The translations under genes and the position numbers were made by a program. DNA of 64,000 nt. Source: Allohoeflea poritis (GTDB lineage Bacteria > Pseudomonadota > Alphaproteobacteria > Rhizobiales > Rhizobiaceae). The stretch is taken from assembly GCF_027889715.1 (NCBI RefSeq), contig NZ_JAPJZH010000010.1:62001-126000 (forward strand), given 5' to 3'. Of this stretch, positions 26,000-34,122 are shown one piece after another. Numbering within the stretch: the stretch's first letter is position 1; the number at the start of each line of letters is the position of its first letter. The notes under the pieces are model-generated. The model worked only from the letters and a program-made list of their open reading frames with translations. It had not been told where the DNA came from and searched no databases.

Positions 26000-26998
26000 T
26001 CAGTTCGTTTGATTGTTGGAGTTCGATGAATCGCCGGGGTCGTCCGGTGGGTTGCCGGAGGTCGACAGCGGCGCCGTTCGCGCCGTATCGAAAAGGCCTG
26101 CGAACAGGAAAACGATCAACGGCAGCGGAAACAGGATGAAGATCGCCATATAGGAGAACCACAGTGCCACGAACCGCCATGCCCGCCCCACGGTGCGGTG
26201 ATGAAGCATCGCAAGGCCGGCCAGCATGAAACCGCCCGCGAAAGCGCCGGAAATGGCCGACCCGATCAGACCCGCCGTGCCGCCGATGAAGCTCAGAGCA
26301 AGTCCGGCGCCGAAGATCAGCAGGGCGAGCCGCGACATGCGCAGCGCAGCCGGAATGAAATCGGCCGGACGTTTGCCGCGCCCGGACACGCGAACGATGC
26401 CGCAGGCCAGATACCAGGTCGTGAAAAGGATGATTACCCACATCGCCGATTGCAGCGCCGGCAGGACACGGGTCATGAATGTGACCATCTCGGCGGTGAC
26501 TTCCGCGTCCAACTGGCTCTGCGGGTTCTGTTCGGCGAGGATGGTAAAGACGTCGTCGAGGACTGGCCGGACGAGTTCCTCGCCATAGCCGACAGCGTAG
26601 CCCAGAATGATCAGGGAGAGCGACACCAGGCCGCAAATGTGCAGCATGATGTCCGACAGCGGGTACCATGCGAGCTTGCCTTGCGGCCCGCCGATCTCCT
26701 CCGCCGGACGGGCAAGGTTGCTCAGATGTGCGATCCACGCGGCGGGCAACAGTGTTGTGACGGCGACCATCAGCGCGCCGAGCGGCGATATGACCGCTGC
26801 GATGATAACGGTGCCCGTTATCACAGACACGGCGCCAGCGAAGTTCGACCAGCCGAGACCGGCAATCAGAATGGGCAGTACCGCACAGGCAGACAGCAGC
26901 ACGGACAGGGGCGAAAGGTTGCCCGGACCCATGATAAGAAGGGCCGAGGCGACGCCGCCGACCAGTCCCACCAACAATGATTGCGTCCTGCTGTTCAT
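26000..26998 (-). CDS. DUF2232 (YybS-like) integral membrane protein
   Basis: A 332-residue hydrophobic protein with about eight membrane segments, for example LLVGLVGGVASALLIM and PLSVLLSACAVLPILI near the N-terminus, and a short hydrophilic Ser/Asn-rich tail. It matches the DUF2232 family, which is found beside rpsR and rplI in alphaproteobacteria and is related to Bacillus YybS, encoded near rplI there too. Function is unknown. ATG 26998 is preferred to an upstream TTG at 27046 because the membrane domain starts at once; the ribosome site is weak. The opposite strand is open over much of this gene but shows no protein-like composition. Confidence 0.8.
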   Translation of the reverse strand: MNSRTQSLLVGLVGGVASALLIMGPGNLSPLSVLLSACAVLPILIAGLGWSNFAGAVSVITGTVIIAAVISPLGALMVAVTTLLPAAWIAHLSNLARPAEEIGGPQGKLAWYPLSDIMLHICGLVSLSLIILGYAVGYGEELVRPVLDDVFTILAEQNPQSQLDAEVTAEMVTFMTRVLPALQSAMWVIILFTTWYLACGIVRVSGRGKRPADFIPAALRMSRLALLIFGAGLALSFIGGTAGLIGSAISGAFAGGFMLAGLAMLHHRTVGRAWRFVALWFSYMAIFILFPLPLIVFLFAGLFDTARTAPLSTSGNPPDDPGDSSNSNNQTN

Positions 26999-27149
26999 AG
27001 GTTTCGCTGTCCTGCTTGCCGAAGCAGTTAGGGGTGTCGCGGACAATCCGCCTGCTCACCCCAACTCGGGATTTTCATTGAGCCGCACCGTGCCCATCAC
27101 GGCGGGAAGCGGCCGGGTTTTCCCGACCGCGATCTTCGCGGACCTGTGC

Positions 27150-27398
27150 CTACTTGACGAGGTAGGGAAGCAGTCCGAGGAAGCGGGCGCGCTTGATGGC
27201 GCGCGCAAGCTCACGCTGCTTCTTCTGGCTCACGGCCGTGATGCGTGACGGAACGATCTTCCCGCGCTCGGAAATGTAGCGCTGCAGGAGACGCACGTCC
27301 TTGTAATCGATCTTCGGCGCGTTGGCGCCCGAAAACGGACAGGTCTTGCGGCGGCGGTGGAACGGGCGCCGGGTCGGAATCTGATTAATGTCAACCAT
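27150..27398 (-). CDS. rpsR: 30S ribosomal protein S18
   Basis: Small basic protein of 82 residues, binding 16S rRNA together with S6. The family stretches [27 protein letters not shown] and [14 protein letters not shown] are all present. It follows rpsF by 11 bases, the standard bacterial order, and the two are presumably co-translated. Confidence 0.98.
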   Translation of the reverse strand: MVDINQIPTRRPFHRRRKTCPFSGANAPKIDYKDVRLLQRYISERGKIVPSRITAVSQKKQRELARAIKRARFLGLLPYLVK

Positions 27399-27409
27399 GA
27401 CTGGGCTCC

Positions 27410-27802
27410 CTATTTGCGGTCTTCGCGCGGACGGCGCGGACGGTCATCGCGGTCGCCGCGGCGCGGACGGTCATCGCGGTCGCGCTTTTGCATCATGACC
27501 GACGGGCCTTCCTCGTGCTCGTCGACGCGGATCGTCATGTAACGCAGAACGTCCTCATTGATGCGCATCTGGCGTTCCATCTCCTGCACGGCATTGGCCG
27601 GTGCATCGATGTCCATCAGCGTGTAGTGCGCCTTGCGGTTCTTGTTCATGCGGTAGGAAAGGGACTTCAGTCCCCAGTTTTCAACACGCCCGACCGATCC
27701 GCCATTGGATTCGAGGATACCCTTGAACTGCTCGACAAGGGCCTCGACCTGCTGGCTGGATACGTCCTGCCGGGCAAGGAAAACATGTTCATATAGAGCC
27801 AT
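27410..27802 (-). CDS. rpsF: 30S ribosomal protein S6
   Basis: Partner of S18 on the 30S platform. The 130-residue protein begins [16 protein letters not shown] and has the ferredoxin-like S6 fold through [16 protein letters not shown]. The C-terminal tail is strongly Arg/Asp-rich (RDDRPRRGD, repeated), encoded by a 24-base direct repeat. ATG 27802 is chosen over the longer frame to 27844 because it starts the family N-terminus and has an AAAGG site upstream. First gene of the rpsF-rpsR-DUF2232-rplI cluster. Confidence 0.97.
   Translation of the reverse strand: MALYEHVFLARQDVSSQQVEALVEQFKGILESNGGSVGRVENWGLKSLSYRMNKNRKAHYTLMDIDAPANAVQEMERQMRINEDVLRYMTIRVDEHEEGPSVMMQKRDRDDRPRRGDRDDRPRRPREDRK
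27433..27483. repeat. 24-bp direct repeat in the rpsF tail
   Basis: Two identical copies of a 24-base unit (27433-27456 and 27460-27483), period 27 bases, containing GGACGGTCATCGCGGTCG. They encode two copies of an RDDRPRRGD-like nonapeptide in S6. Confidence 0.85.
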
Positions 27803-27870
27803 GGTAAGCTTGCCTTTCTTGGTCACACATCGTTCTGACACCACGGCTTCCGGCGGCTAAGCCTCAACAA
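27803..27870 (-). promoter_or_regulatory. rpsF leader with a hairpin, possible S6:S18 autoregulatory site
   Basis: On the minus strand, the leader about 43-61 bases before the rpsF ATG contains GGCTT-AGCCGCCGG-AAGCC (stem 27845-27849 with 27859-27863) with CCG in the loop. rpsF leaders in many bacteria carry a structured CCG-containing site bound by the S6:S18 complex. This hairpin is a candidate only; I could not test it against the covariance model. Confidence 0.3.
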
Positions 27871-28097
27871 CCCTCTTTTCGCCGCACGGCGGCGTTCAAG
27901 AAAGGCGTTGGATACGAGACGGTCGAGAGCGGAGACACGGGAGGCCGGAAATCTCTATTTCCTGTCGCCGGATGGCGGCCCTCCGTTCAGCCCCCAGCCA
28001 GATGACCGGGCGTTTCGAACAGCGCGCTTATACGCCATTTTCATGCCGATGCAAGAGAATTCGCGCCGATCACGGGCGGGACGCTACAGGCGGGCGT

Positions 28098-29147
28098 CTA
28101 CTGCCGGCGGTAAAGAAGCCAGTCCTTGAATGCCTTGCCGTTGCCGGGCGGAATCTCGGAGAAGCGGGTGACACGGTTTCGGCCGCTGTTCTTCGAGGCG
28201 TAAAGCGCCTGGTCCGTCTTGCGGAACAGATCGGTCGCGTCATCGGCTTCTGAGCCCATGCACACGCCGAGCGACAAGGTCACAGGCCCGTAATCGACGC
28301 CGGATTTGTTGTTGACGAATTTCTTGTCTTCGACCGCTGCGCGCAATTCCTCGGCAACCTGGCAGGCCATTTTTTCCGTGGTATCCGTGTGCGCGATGGC
28401 AAATTCCTCGCCACCGATACGCGCGACGAAGGCCTCTTCGCCGCAGGTCTTGCTCAATATGCCGGCGACATAGGAGAGGATCTTGTCGCCGATAATGTGG
28501 CCATAGGCGTCGTTGATGCGCTTGAAGTGATCGATATCGGCAAAGATGAGGCTCGAATACATGGCGCCTTTCTTGTCGCCATGGACTTCCGCGATATGGG
28601 AGTCGAAGGCGCGCCGGTTGGCAAGTTTCGTCAGCGGATCGGTATTGGCAAGTTTTTTGTAGCGCTCGAGTTCGTTGTTGATTTTCTTGATTTCCGCCGA
28701 TTTCTCATTCATCGAGACGGCGACTTTCTTTCCGTGATCCAATGTCGAATGGGTCGCCTCGGACAGCAGATTGACGATCTGTGTGAGAAGGACGGTGTCT
28801 CTGCCCTGCGGTTCGCCCATCCGGACCGTCGTGTCGCCAAGCACCTTGCCGTAGTTTTGCAATGACGTCTGCTCTTCCCGCAACAGGGCAAGAACTTCCT
28901 TGATTTGCCTCGCAATACGCGTCTGCGCTTCCTCGAATACGCCGTGGCCGTGATGATGGGCCAGGTAGCGCCGTCCCAGCTTGTCCAGGTCCTCCTGCGA
29001 TATCCGATTGCCGAGTCTGGCCAGTTCCTTGCTCAGTTCCTGGTTGGTGCCGGTGACAGATTCATAAAAGAGTTCGTAGTTGCGCGGCAGGCCCGCAACG
29101 CCCTGCTCACCCATCATCATGACTATTTTTTTGGCGATATCTGTCAT
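28098..29147 (-). CDS. GGDEF diguanylate cyclase
   Basis: A 349-residue cytoplasmic protein. The first 165 residues are largely helical with coiled-coil character and no membrane segment. The GGDEF domain (about 168-335) has an intact GGEEF active site at residues 245-249 and the metal-binding Asp in FADIDHFKRIND. The allosteric RxxD inhibitory site expected nine residues earlier is absent (GEEA), so product inhibition is unlikely. It should make cyclic di-GMP. ATG 29147 is chosen as the start of the structured N-terminus; the frame runs on to 29282 without support. It is divergent from the coiled-coil gene at 29610 and shares its AT-rich, CtrA-boxed upstream region. Confidence 0.88.
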   Translation of the reverse strand: MTDIAKKIVMMMGEQGVAGLPRNYELFYESVTGTNQELSKELARLGNRISQEDLDKLGRRYLAHHHGHGVFEEAQTRIARQIKEVLALLREEQTSLQNYGKVLGDTTVRMGEPQGRDTVLLTQIVNLLSEATHSTLDHGKKVAVSMNEKSAEIKKINNELERYKKLANTDPLTKLANRRAFDSHIAEVHGDKKGAMYSSLIFADIDHFKRINDAYGHIIGDKILSYVAGILSKTCGEEAFVARIGGEEFAIAHTDTTEKMACQVAEELRAAVEDKKFVNNKSGVDYGPVTLSLGVCMGSEADDATDLFRKTDQALYASKNSGRNRVTRFSEIPPGNGKAFKDWLLYRRQ

Positions 29148-29434
29148 TGGCGAAGTAATTCCGGTGCCGCCGCCGCATGGCGAACGTATTTGCTTTGCCG
29201 TTCCTATTATGGGGTATTGAGTAAATATTTCGCAAAAATTGAACAGTTGTACGGAACCGAAGTACAACTTGCGCGAAGGCATGAGCGTGCCTTGCCTGCC
29301 AAGGCTCCATGAAATTTGTTGATTGTCAGGTCGGCGCCGCTTGTGTGATTTCTGATCAAGTATTAATAAATATAAAGAGCATTGTAATTTAAAATTTTAT
29401 TCAAATTTATTTCATTGGCCTGTATACCTAAAAA

Positions 29435-29449
29435 TTAACGTTAACTTAA
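29435..29449. promoter_or_regulatory. CtrA-type box TTAA-N7-TTAA
   Basis: TTAACGTTAACTTAA matches exactly the full consensus of the alphaproteobacterial cell-cycle regulator CtrA. It lies 161 bases before the coiled-coil gene and 288 before the diguanylate cyclase. Either could be the target. Confidence 0.6.
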
Positions 29450-29468
29450 CGAACGATTTGATCGCGCG

Positions 29469-29483
29469 TTAAATATTCATTAG
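29469..29483. promoter_or_regulatory. Second, imperfect CtrA-type box
   Basis: TTAA-N7-TTAG, one mismatch from consensus, 34 bases after the perfect box. The spacing is close to three helical turns, which would allow side-by-side binding. Confidence 0.4.
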
Positions 29484-29609
29484 CTATTTTCCAGGGCGAG
29501 AACCGAAAGCCCGAATGTGATCGGATTCATAAATTCCCGATAACTAGGTGCTGTGAGAATAAAAACTGGTGATGTGGTGGTGACCAGTATTCACCGAGGA
29601 GAGCAACGA

Positions 29610-30095
29610 ATGAACGCAACGTCTACAACCAGCAACGTGATCCGGGCGGCACGCTCCGTTGATCGCGCAGAGAATATAGGGCGTCCGGTCGACACCGCTG
29701 AAAAGGCGGTTGTCAGCAGCCTGAATGACGTCGTCGAACGCATGATGACAACAAATCGCACCATGCCGACCAGCAAGTCCGACCACGCCGTCAATCTTTA
29801 CGATGCGGCCATTCGCGACGCTGTCGCCGATATCGAGCGCATGGAAGCCGAGAGGGAAGCCGCGCAGCAGGTTCTCGAAGAAAGCTTCACCGAGCGCGAA
29901 AGCAAAGTGCGCAACGACATCGTGTTCCACGAGCAGGGTCTCGAAGCGGCGCGCGAAGAGCTGAAGCAGCTCGGCGCCGAGCACAAGCAGCAGGGCGAGG
30001 AACTGATTGCCCGTTACGACAGTCAGATCGCCGCCGCGATGCGCATGAAGGAGGCCAACAAGGCCGCACGCGACATCCTGCTGGGGGACATTTAG
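29610..30095 (+). CDS. Coiled-coil protein of unknown function
   Basis: I do not recognise this 161-residue protein. The N-terminal third is Ser/Thr/Arg-rich and probably disordered; residues from about 65 to 150 are strongly helical with heptad-like spacing (IERMEAEREAAQQVLEESF, AAREELKQLGAEHKQQGEEL). No signal peptide, membrane segment or cysteine is seen. ATG 29610 has a strong GAGGAGAG site seven bases upstream; an in-frame ATG at 29553 lacks one. It is monocistronic, with two CtrA-type boxes upstream and a strong terminator downstream, suggesting regulated and perhaps abundant expression. A structural or flagellar/cell-cycle accessory role is only a guess. Confidence 0.7.
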   Translation: MNATSTTSNVIRAARSVDRAENIGRPVDTAEKAVVSSLNDVVERMMTTNRTMPTSKSDHAVNLYDAAIRDAVADIERMEAEREAAQQVLEESFTERESKVRNDIVFHEQGLEAAREELKQLGAEHKQQGEELIARYDSQIAAAMRMKEANKAARDILLGDI

Positions 30096-30144
30096 GACGG
30101 GCCCGCCAGGCGATTGCCGGCAACAAACCCCTCCGACAGATCGG

Positions 30145-30172
30145 AACGGGCGCAGTATCTGCGCCCGTTTTT
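30145..30172 (+). terminator. Rho-independent terminator after the coiled-coil gene
   Basis: Perfect 11-bp stem AACGGGCGCAG (30145-30155) with CTGCGCCCGTT (30159-30169), 3-base loop, then TTT. Strong intrinsic terminator 50 bases after the stop. Confidence 0.92.
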
Positions 30173-30326
30173 CTTTGCCCTGATATGTTTCACAAGCTGC
30201 GCGCTGCCGCACCGATTTCACTTTCCCGCATTTGCAAACAGCGTCGGCGTCCGGTAAAGCGCGTCGCAAACTTGACTTGCAGCCTGTTCGGTGGTGAGAG
30301 GCGGCAAAGCAGATGGGGATTTTCGC

Positions 30327-31262
30327 ATGAGCATTGCTTTCACATTTCCGGGGCAGGGCAGCCAAAGCGTCGGAATGGGCAGGGACCTTGCCGAGGCCTT
30401 CCCCGAAGCCCGTGCCGTATTCGACGAGGTCGACGATGCGCTCGGAGAAAAGCTGTCCGCGCTGATGTGGGACGGGCCGGAGGAGGAACTGACCCTGACC
30501 GCCAATGCGCAGCCGGCCCTGATGGCGGTATCGCTTGCCGCATTGCGGGCGCTCGAGGCCGGCGGGCTGGCGCTTCCGGAAAAGGTTGCGTTCGTGGCCG
30601 GACACTCACTTGGTGAATATTCGGCGCTGGCGGCAGCCGGCGCGCTTTCCGTCGCGGATACTGCGCGGCTGCTGCGTGTCCGCGGCAACGCCATGCAGGA
30701 GGCCGTTCCGGTCGGCGAGGGGGCCATGGCAGCAATCATCGGTCTTGATGAGGCCGATGTGGAAGCCGTATGCACGGAATGCGCACAGGACGGCGTGTGC
30801 CAGATTGCCAACGACAATGGCGGTGGCCAGTTGGTCATCTCCGGCTCGCGCGCCAACGTCGAAAGGGCTGCCGGCCTGGCCGGGGAGAAAGGCTCGCGCA
30901 GGGCGCTGTTACTGCCGGTCTCAGCGCCGTTTCACTCTGAGCTCATGCAACCGGCTGCCGATATCATGCGTCAGGCGCTCGAGACCGTGGATTTCAAAAC
31001 GCCGGTGGCGCCGCTGGTTGCCAATGTACTTGCCGGCCCCGTCACCGATCCGTCCGAGATCAAGGCGTTGCTGGTCAAGCAGGTGACCGGCCGCGTCCGT
31101 TGGCGCGAGACCATATCCTGGTTTGCCGCCAATGGCGTAACGGAGGTCTGTGAACTCGGCGCCGGGAAGGTCCTGACGGGACTGGCCCGCCGTATCGACC
31201 GGTCGATTGCGGCCAAGGCCATCAATACGCCACAGGATATTGAGACCTACCTGCAGGGTTGA
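30327..31262 (+). CDS. fabD: Malonyl-CoA:ACP transacylase
   Basis: Loads malonyl groups onto acyl carrier protein for type II fatty-acid synthesis. The 311-residue enzyme has TFPGQGSQ near the N-terminus, nucleophile Ser94 in GHSLGEYSAL, and the catalytic His in SAPFHSELM. ATG 30327 has GGGGA about eight bases before it; the frame extends to 30291 without a start signal. First gene of fabD-fabG-acpP-fabF, with 37 bases to fabG. Confidence 0.96.
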   Translation: MSIAFTFPGQGSQSVGMGRDLAEAFPEARAVFDEVDDALGEKLSALMWDGPEEELTLTANAQPALMAVSLAALRALEAGGLALPEKVAFVAGHSLGEYSALAAAGALSVADTARLLRVRGNAMQEAVPVGEGAMAAIIGLDEADVEAVCTECAQDGVCQIANDNGGGQLVISGSRANVERAAGLAGEKGSRRALLLPVSAPFHSELMQPAADIMRQALETVDFKTPVAPLVANVLAGPVTDPSEIKALLVKQVTGRVRWRETISWFAANGVTEVCELGAGKVLTGLARRIDRSIAAKAINTPQDIETYLQG

Positions 31263-31299
31263 TTGCAAGCTTCATACAATTTCAATCATAGGAACTGAG

Positions 31300-32037
31300 A
31301 TGTTTGAACTGACTGGCCGCAAGGCACTGATAACCGGCGCATCCGGAGGCATAGGCGAGGCGATCGCACGGGTTCTGCACGCAAACGGCGCCATTGTCGG
31401 TCTTCACGGAACCCGCGTTGAGAAGCTCGAAAGCCTTGCCGGCGAACTCGGCGGCAATACGCACATATTCCCGGCCAATCTTGCCGATGCCGATGACGTC
31501 AAGGCGCTCGCCGAGAAGGCTGAGACCGAGCTTGAGGGCGTCGAGATCCTGGTCAACAATGCCGGCATCACGAAGGACGGGCTGTTTGTGCGGATGTCGG
31601 ACGAGGACTGGCAATCGGTCATCGACATCAATCTGACGGCGGTCTTCCAGCTGACGCGCCAGCTGACGCATCCGATGATGCGCCGGCGGCATGGCCGCAT
31701 CATCAACATCACATCCGTCGTGGGTGTCACCGGCAATCCCGGCCAGGCGAACTACTGCGCGGCAAAGGCGGGCATGATCGGTTTCTCGAAATCTTTGGCC
31801 CAGGAGATCGCGACGCGAAATGTCACGGTCAATTGCGTGGCGCCCGGCTTTATCGAATCGGCGATGACCGACAAGCTCAACGACAAGCAGAAGGACGCCA
31901 TCATGAACGCCATTCCCATGCGCCGCATGGGAACCGGCGCTGAAGTCGCGTCGGCGGTGTCCTATCTTGCGTCCGATGAGGCGGCCTATGTGACGGGCCA
32001 GACCATCCACGTCAACGGTGGCATGGCAATGATCTGA
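31300..32037 (+). CDS. fabG: 3-oxoacyl-ACP reductase
   Basis: NADPH-dependent reduction of beta-ketoacyl-ACP. Classical SDR of 245 residues: TGASGGIG at 12-19, NNAGITKDGL, catalytic Ser in NITSVVG and Tyr/Lys in NYCAAKAG, ending in the family signature TIHVNGGMAMI. ATG 31300 has AGGA about seven bases upstream. Position between fabD and acpP confirms the assignment among SDRs. Confidence 0.97.
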   Translation: MFELTGRKALITGASGGIGEAIARVLHANGAIVGLHGTRVEKLESLAGELGGNTHIFPANLADADDVKALAEKAETELEGVEILVNNAGITKDGLFVRMSDEDWQSVIDINLTAVFQLTRQLTHPMMRRRHGRIINITSVVGVTGNPGQANYCAAKAGMIGFSKSLAQEIATRNVTVNCVAPGFIESAMTDKLNDKQKDAIMNAIPMRRMGTGAEVASAVSYLASDEAAYVTGQTIHVNGGMAMI

Positions 32038-32333
32038 ACCGGGCCTGCTGTCACGGTAAGCCGGGGAATTTGGTGTTTATCGGCAACTTTGGCCGACGAA
32101 GACACTTTACCGGAAAATTCGGGCTTTGCGGTTGACATAAACCGTGATAAGGCCCGCAGCCAATGCTGACAACGGCCAGCTGGCGTTGCGGCATGCCCGG
32201 TCAAACCGGGAAATCCACAGGCCCGTTTTTTGACGGGGCATGTGCGCCTGATTATAAGGCGCTTGAACTTGATTGAGTGACTGCATGCCGCTATCCAAGG
32301 CATTGCAAAAGGATAAGGGTCGAGGATAACGAC

Positions 32334-32570
32334 ATGAGCGATATCGCAGAACGCGTTAAGAATATTGTTGTCGAGCATCTTGGCGTCGACGCCGAGAAAG
32401 TAACGGAAGGCGCCAGCTTCATCGATGATCTGGGTGCCGATTCTCTCGACACTGTTGAACTTGTCATGGCGTTCGAGGAAGAATTCGGTGTCGAGATCCC
32501 GGACGACGCCGCAGACACGATCCTGACCGTTGGCGATGCGGTCAAATATATTGAAAAGTCGCAAAACTAA
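32334..32570 (+). CDS. acpP: Acyl carrier protein
   Basis: Small acidic carrier of 78 residues. The phosphopantetheine attachment residue is Ser37 in [18 protein letters not shown]. Start ATG 32334 follows a GAGGATAA site. The 296 bases before it, after fabG, hold no ORF with a good start; a TTGACA hexamer at about 32133 could be part of a separate acpP promoter, giving the high ACP level cells need, but no convincing -10 goes with it. Confidence 0.98.
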   Translation: MSDIAERVKNIVVEHLGVDAEKVTEGASFIDDLGADSLDTVELVMAFEEEFGVEIPDDAADTILTVGDAVKYIEKSQN

Positions 32571-32646
32571 GTTCAATCTGCGGGGCGGCATGAGTCCCGC
32601 ATTGCCGTTTTGGCTTGTGGACTTTCGATCATAAAACGATACGTGC

Positions 32647-32669
32647 CAGCCCGGGAAATTTCCGGGCTG
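32647..32669 (+). other. Hairpin between acpP and fabF
   Basis: CAGCCCGGGAAATTTCCGGGCTG can fold into a stem with one bulged base. It lies 77 bases after the acpP stop. There is no T-run after it, so it may reduce read-through into fabF or protect the acpP mRNA 3' end rather than terminate fully. Confidence 0.4.
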
Positions 32670-32763
32670 TATAATTGTTGCGGCACTGTTTCGCCGATGT
32701 TCGGATACATCCAGGTTTCGCAGTGCAGATAACGCCGAGTGCAGGCATTAGGATGGGAACACC

Positions 32764-34026
32764 ATGAGGCGTGTAGTAATCACGGGAACCGGCATGGTTT
32801 CCCCCCTCGGCAACAGTACCGAGGTGACGTGGAAAAGGCTGCTGGCCAGCGCCAACGCGGCCGACAGGATACGCGAGTTCGAGACCGAGGATCTGGCAGC
32901 GAAGATTGCCTGTCGCATTCCGGTCGGTGACGGCAGTGACGGAACGTTCAATGCCGACGACTATATGGAACCGAAGGAACAGCGTAAGGTCGATCCCTTC
33001 ATAACCTATGCCATGGCCGCGGCAGACCAGGCGCTTGAGGATTCGGGCTGGAAGCCGGAGAGCGACGAGGACCAGATCGCCACCGGCGTTTTGATCGGCT
33101 CCGGCATCGGTGGACTGCAAGGCATCATTGACGCCGGCGATACGCTGCGCGAGCGCGGTCCGCGAAGGGTTTCCCCGTTCTTCATTCCCGGGCGGCTGAT
33201 CAATCTCGCCGCCGGCCAGGTCTCGATCCGTCACAATCTTCGCGGCCCGAACCACTCGGTTGTAACAGCCTGCTCGACAGGCGCACACGCCATCGGCGAT
33301 GCCAGCCGCCTGATTATGCTCGGTGATGCCGAAGTCATGGTCGCCGGCGGTACCGAATCGCCGATCTGCCGTATCGCAATGGCCGGCTTTGCAGCCTGCA
33401 AGGCGCTTTCGACGAGTTACAATGACGATCCCAAGAGCGCCTCGCGTCCCTATGACGAGGCCCGTGACGGCTTCGTCATGGGCGAGGGCGCCGGTGTCGT
33501 TGTTCTTGAGGAACTGGAGCACGCAAAGGCCCGCGGTGCGAAGATCTACGGCGAGGTCATCGGCTACGGCCTGTCGGGCGATGCCTACCATATTACGGCA
33601 CCGTCGGAGGACGGGGACGGCGCCTATCGCTGCATGCGCTCTGCCATGAAACGCGCCGGCGTGACGGCACACGATATCGACTACATCAACGCCCACGGCA
33701 CATCGACCATGGCCGATACGATTGAACTTGCGGCGGTCGAGAGGCTCGTCGGCGATGCCGCCCCGGGGCTGTCCATGTCTTCGACGAAATCCGCCATTGG
33801 CCACCTGCTCGGGGCGGCGGGTGCTGTCGAGGCGATCTTCTCGCTCCTGGCGATCCGGGACAATGTCGCACCGCCGACACTGAACCTGGACAATCCGTCG
33901 GTCGAAACTCCCATTGACCTCGTCCCGAAGGTCGCCCGCGAGCGCGAGATCAACGTCGCGCTGTCCAATTCATTCGGATTTGGCGGCACGAACGCCTCGC
34001 TGGTACTGCGGCGATTTGACGGATAA
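32764..34026 (+). CDS. fabF: 3-oxoacyl-ACP synthase II
   Basis: Condensing enzyme for chain elongation in fatty-acid synthesis. The 420-residue thiolase-fold protein has nucleophile Cys170 in VTACSTGAHAI, and the two catalytic histidines in NAHGTST and KSAIGHLLGAAG. Start ATG 32764 with a GGATGGGA site. It completes the fabD-fabG-acpP-fabF set and is followed by mltG 96 bases later. Confidence 0.97.
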   Translation: MRRVVITGTGMVSPLGNSTEVTWKRLLASANAADRIREFETEDLAAKIACRIPVGDGSDGTFNADDYMEPKEQRKVDPFITYAMAAADQALEDSGWKPESDEDQIATGVLIGSGIGGLQGIIDAGDTLRERGPRRVSPFFIPGRLINLAAGQVSIRHNLRGPNHSVVTACSTGAHAIGDASRLIMLGDAEVMVAGGTESPICRIAMAGFAACKALSTSYNDDPKSASRPYDEARDGFVMGEGAGVVVLEELEHAKARGAKIYGEVIGYGLSGDAYHITAPSEDGDGAYRCMRSAMKRAGVTAHDIDYINAHGTSTMADTIELAAVERLVGDAAPGLSMSSTKSAIGHLLGAAGAVEAIFSLLAIRDNVAPPTLNLDNPSVETPIDLVPKVAREREINVALSNSFGFGGTNASLVLRRFDG

Positions 34027-34122
34027 AATATTTCGGATATGAACCGGGCTGCCATCTGTTGCCATATTCGTGTTCATAGTGGCATGTCTGACATGGGTGA
34101 TTACCGGTATTGGGGATAGATT

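Larger units (their letters stand above)
29148..29609. other. AT-rich intergenic region between divergent genes
   Basis: This 462-base gap separates the diguanylate cyclase from the coiled-coil gene. About 29340-29500 is markedly AT-rich compared with the rest of the window. Besides the CtrA-type motifs listed separately I see no ORF with a good ribosome site and no clear structured RNA. Confidence 0.8.

Noticed and set aside
27419-27483. Possible CRISPR-like direct repeats
   Set aside because: Only two copies with a 3-base spacer, and they encode the charged tail of S6.
27908-28129. Small open frames between rpsF and the diguanylate cyclase
   Set aside because: Arg/Ser-rich composition, no ribosome site, partly opposite the cyclase gene.
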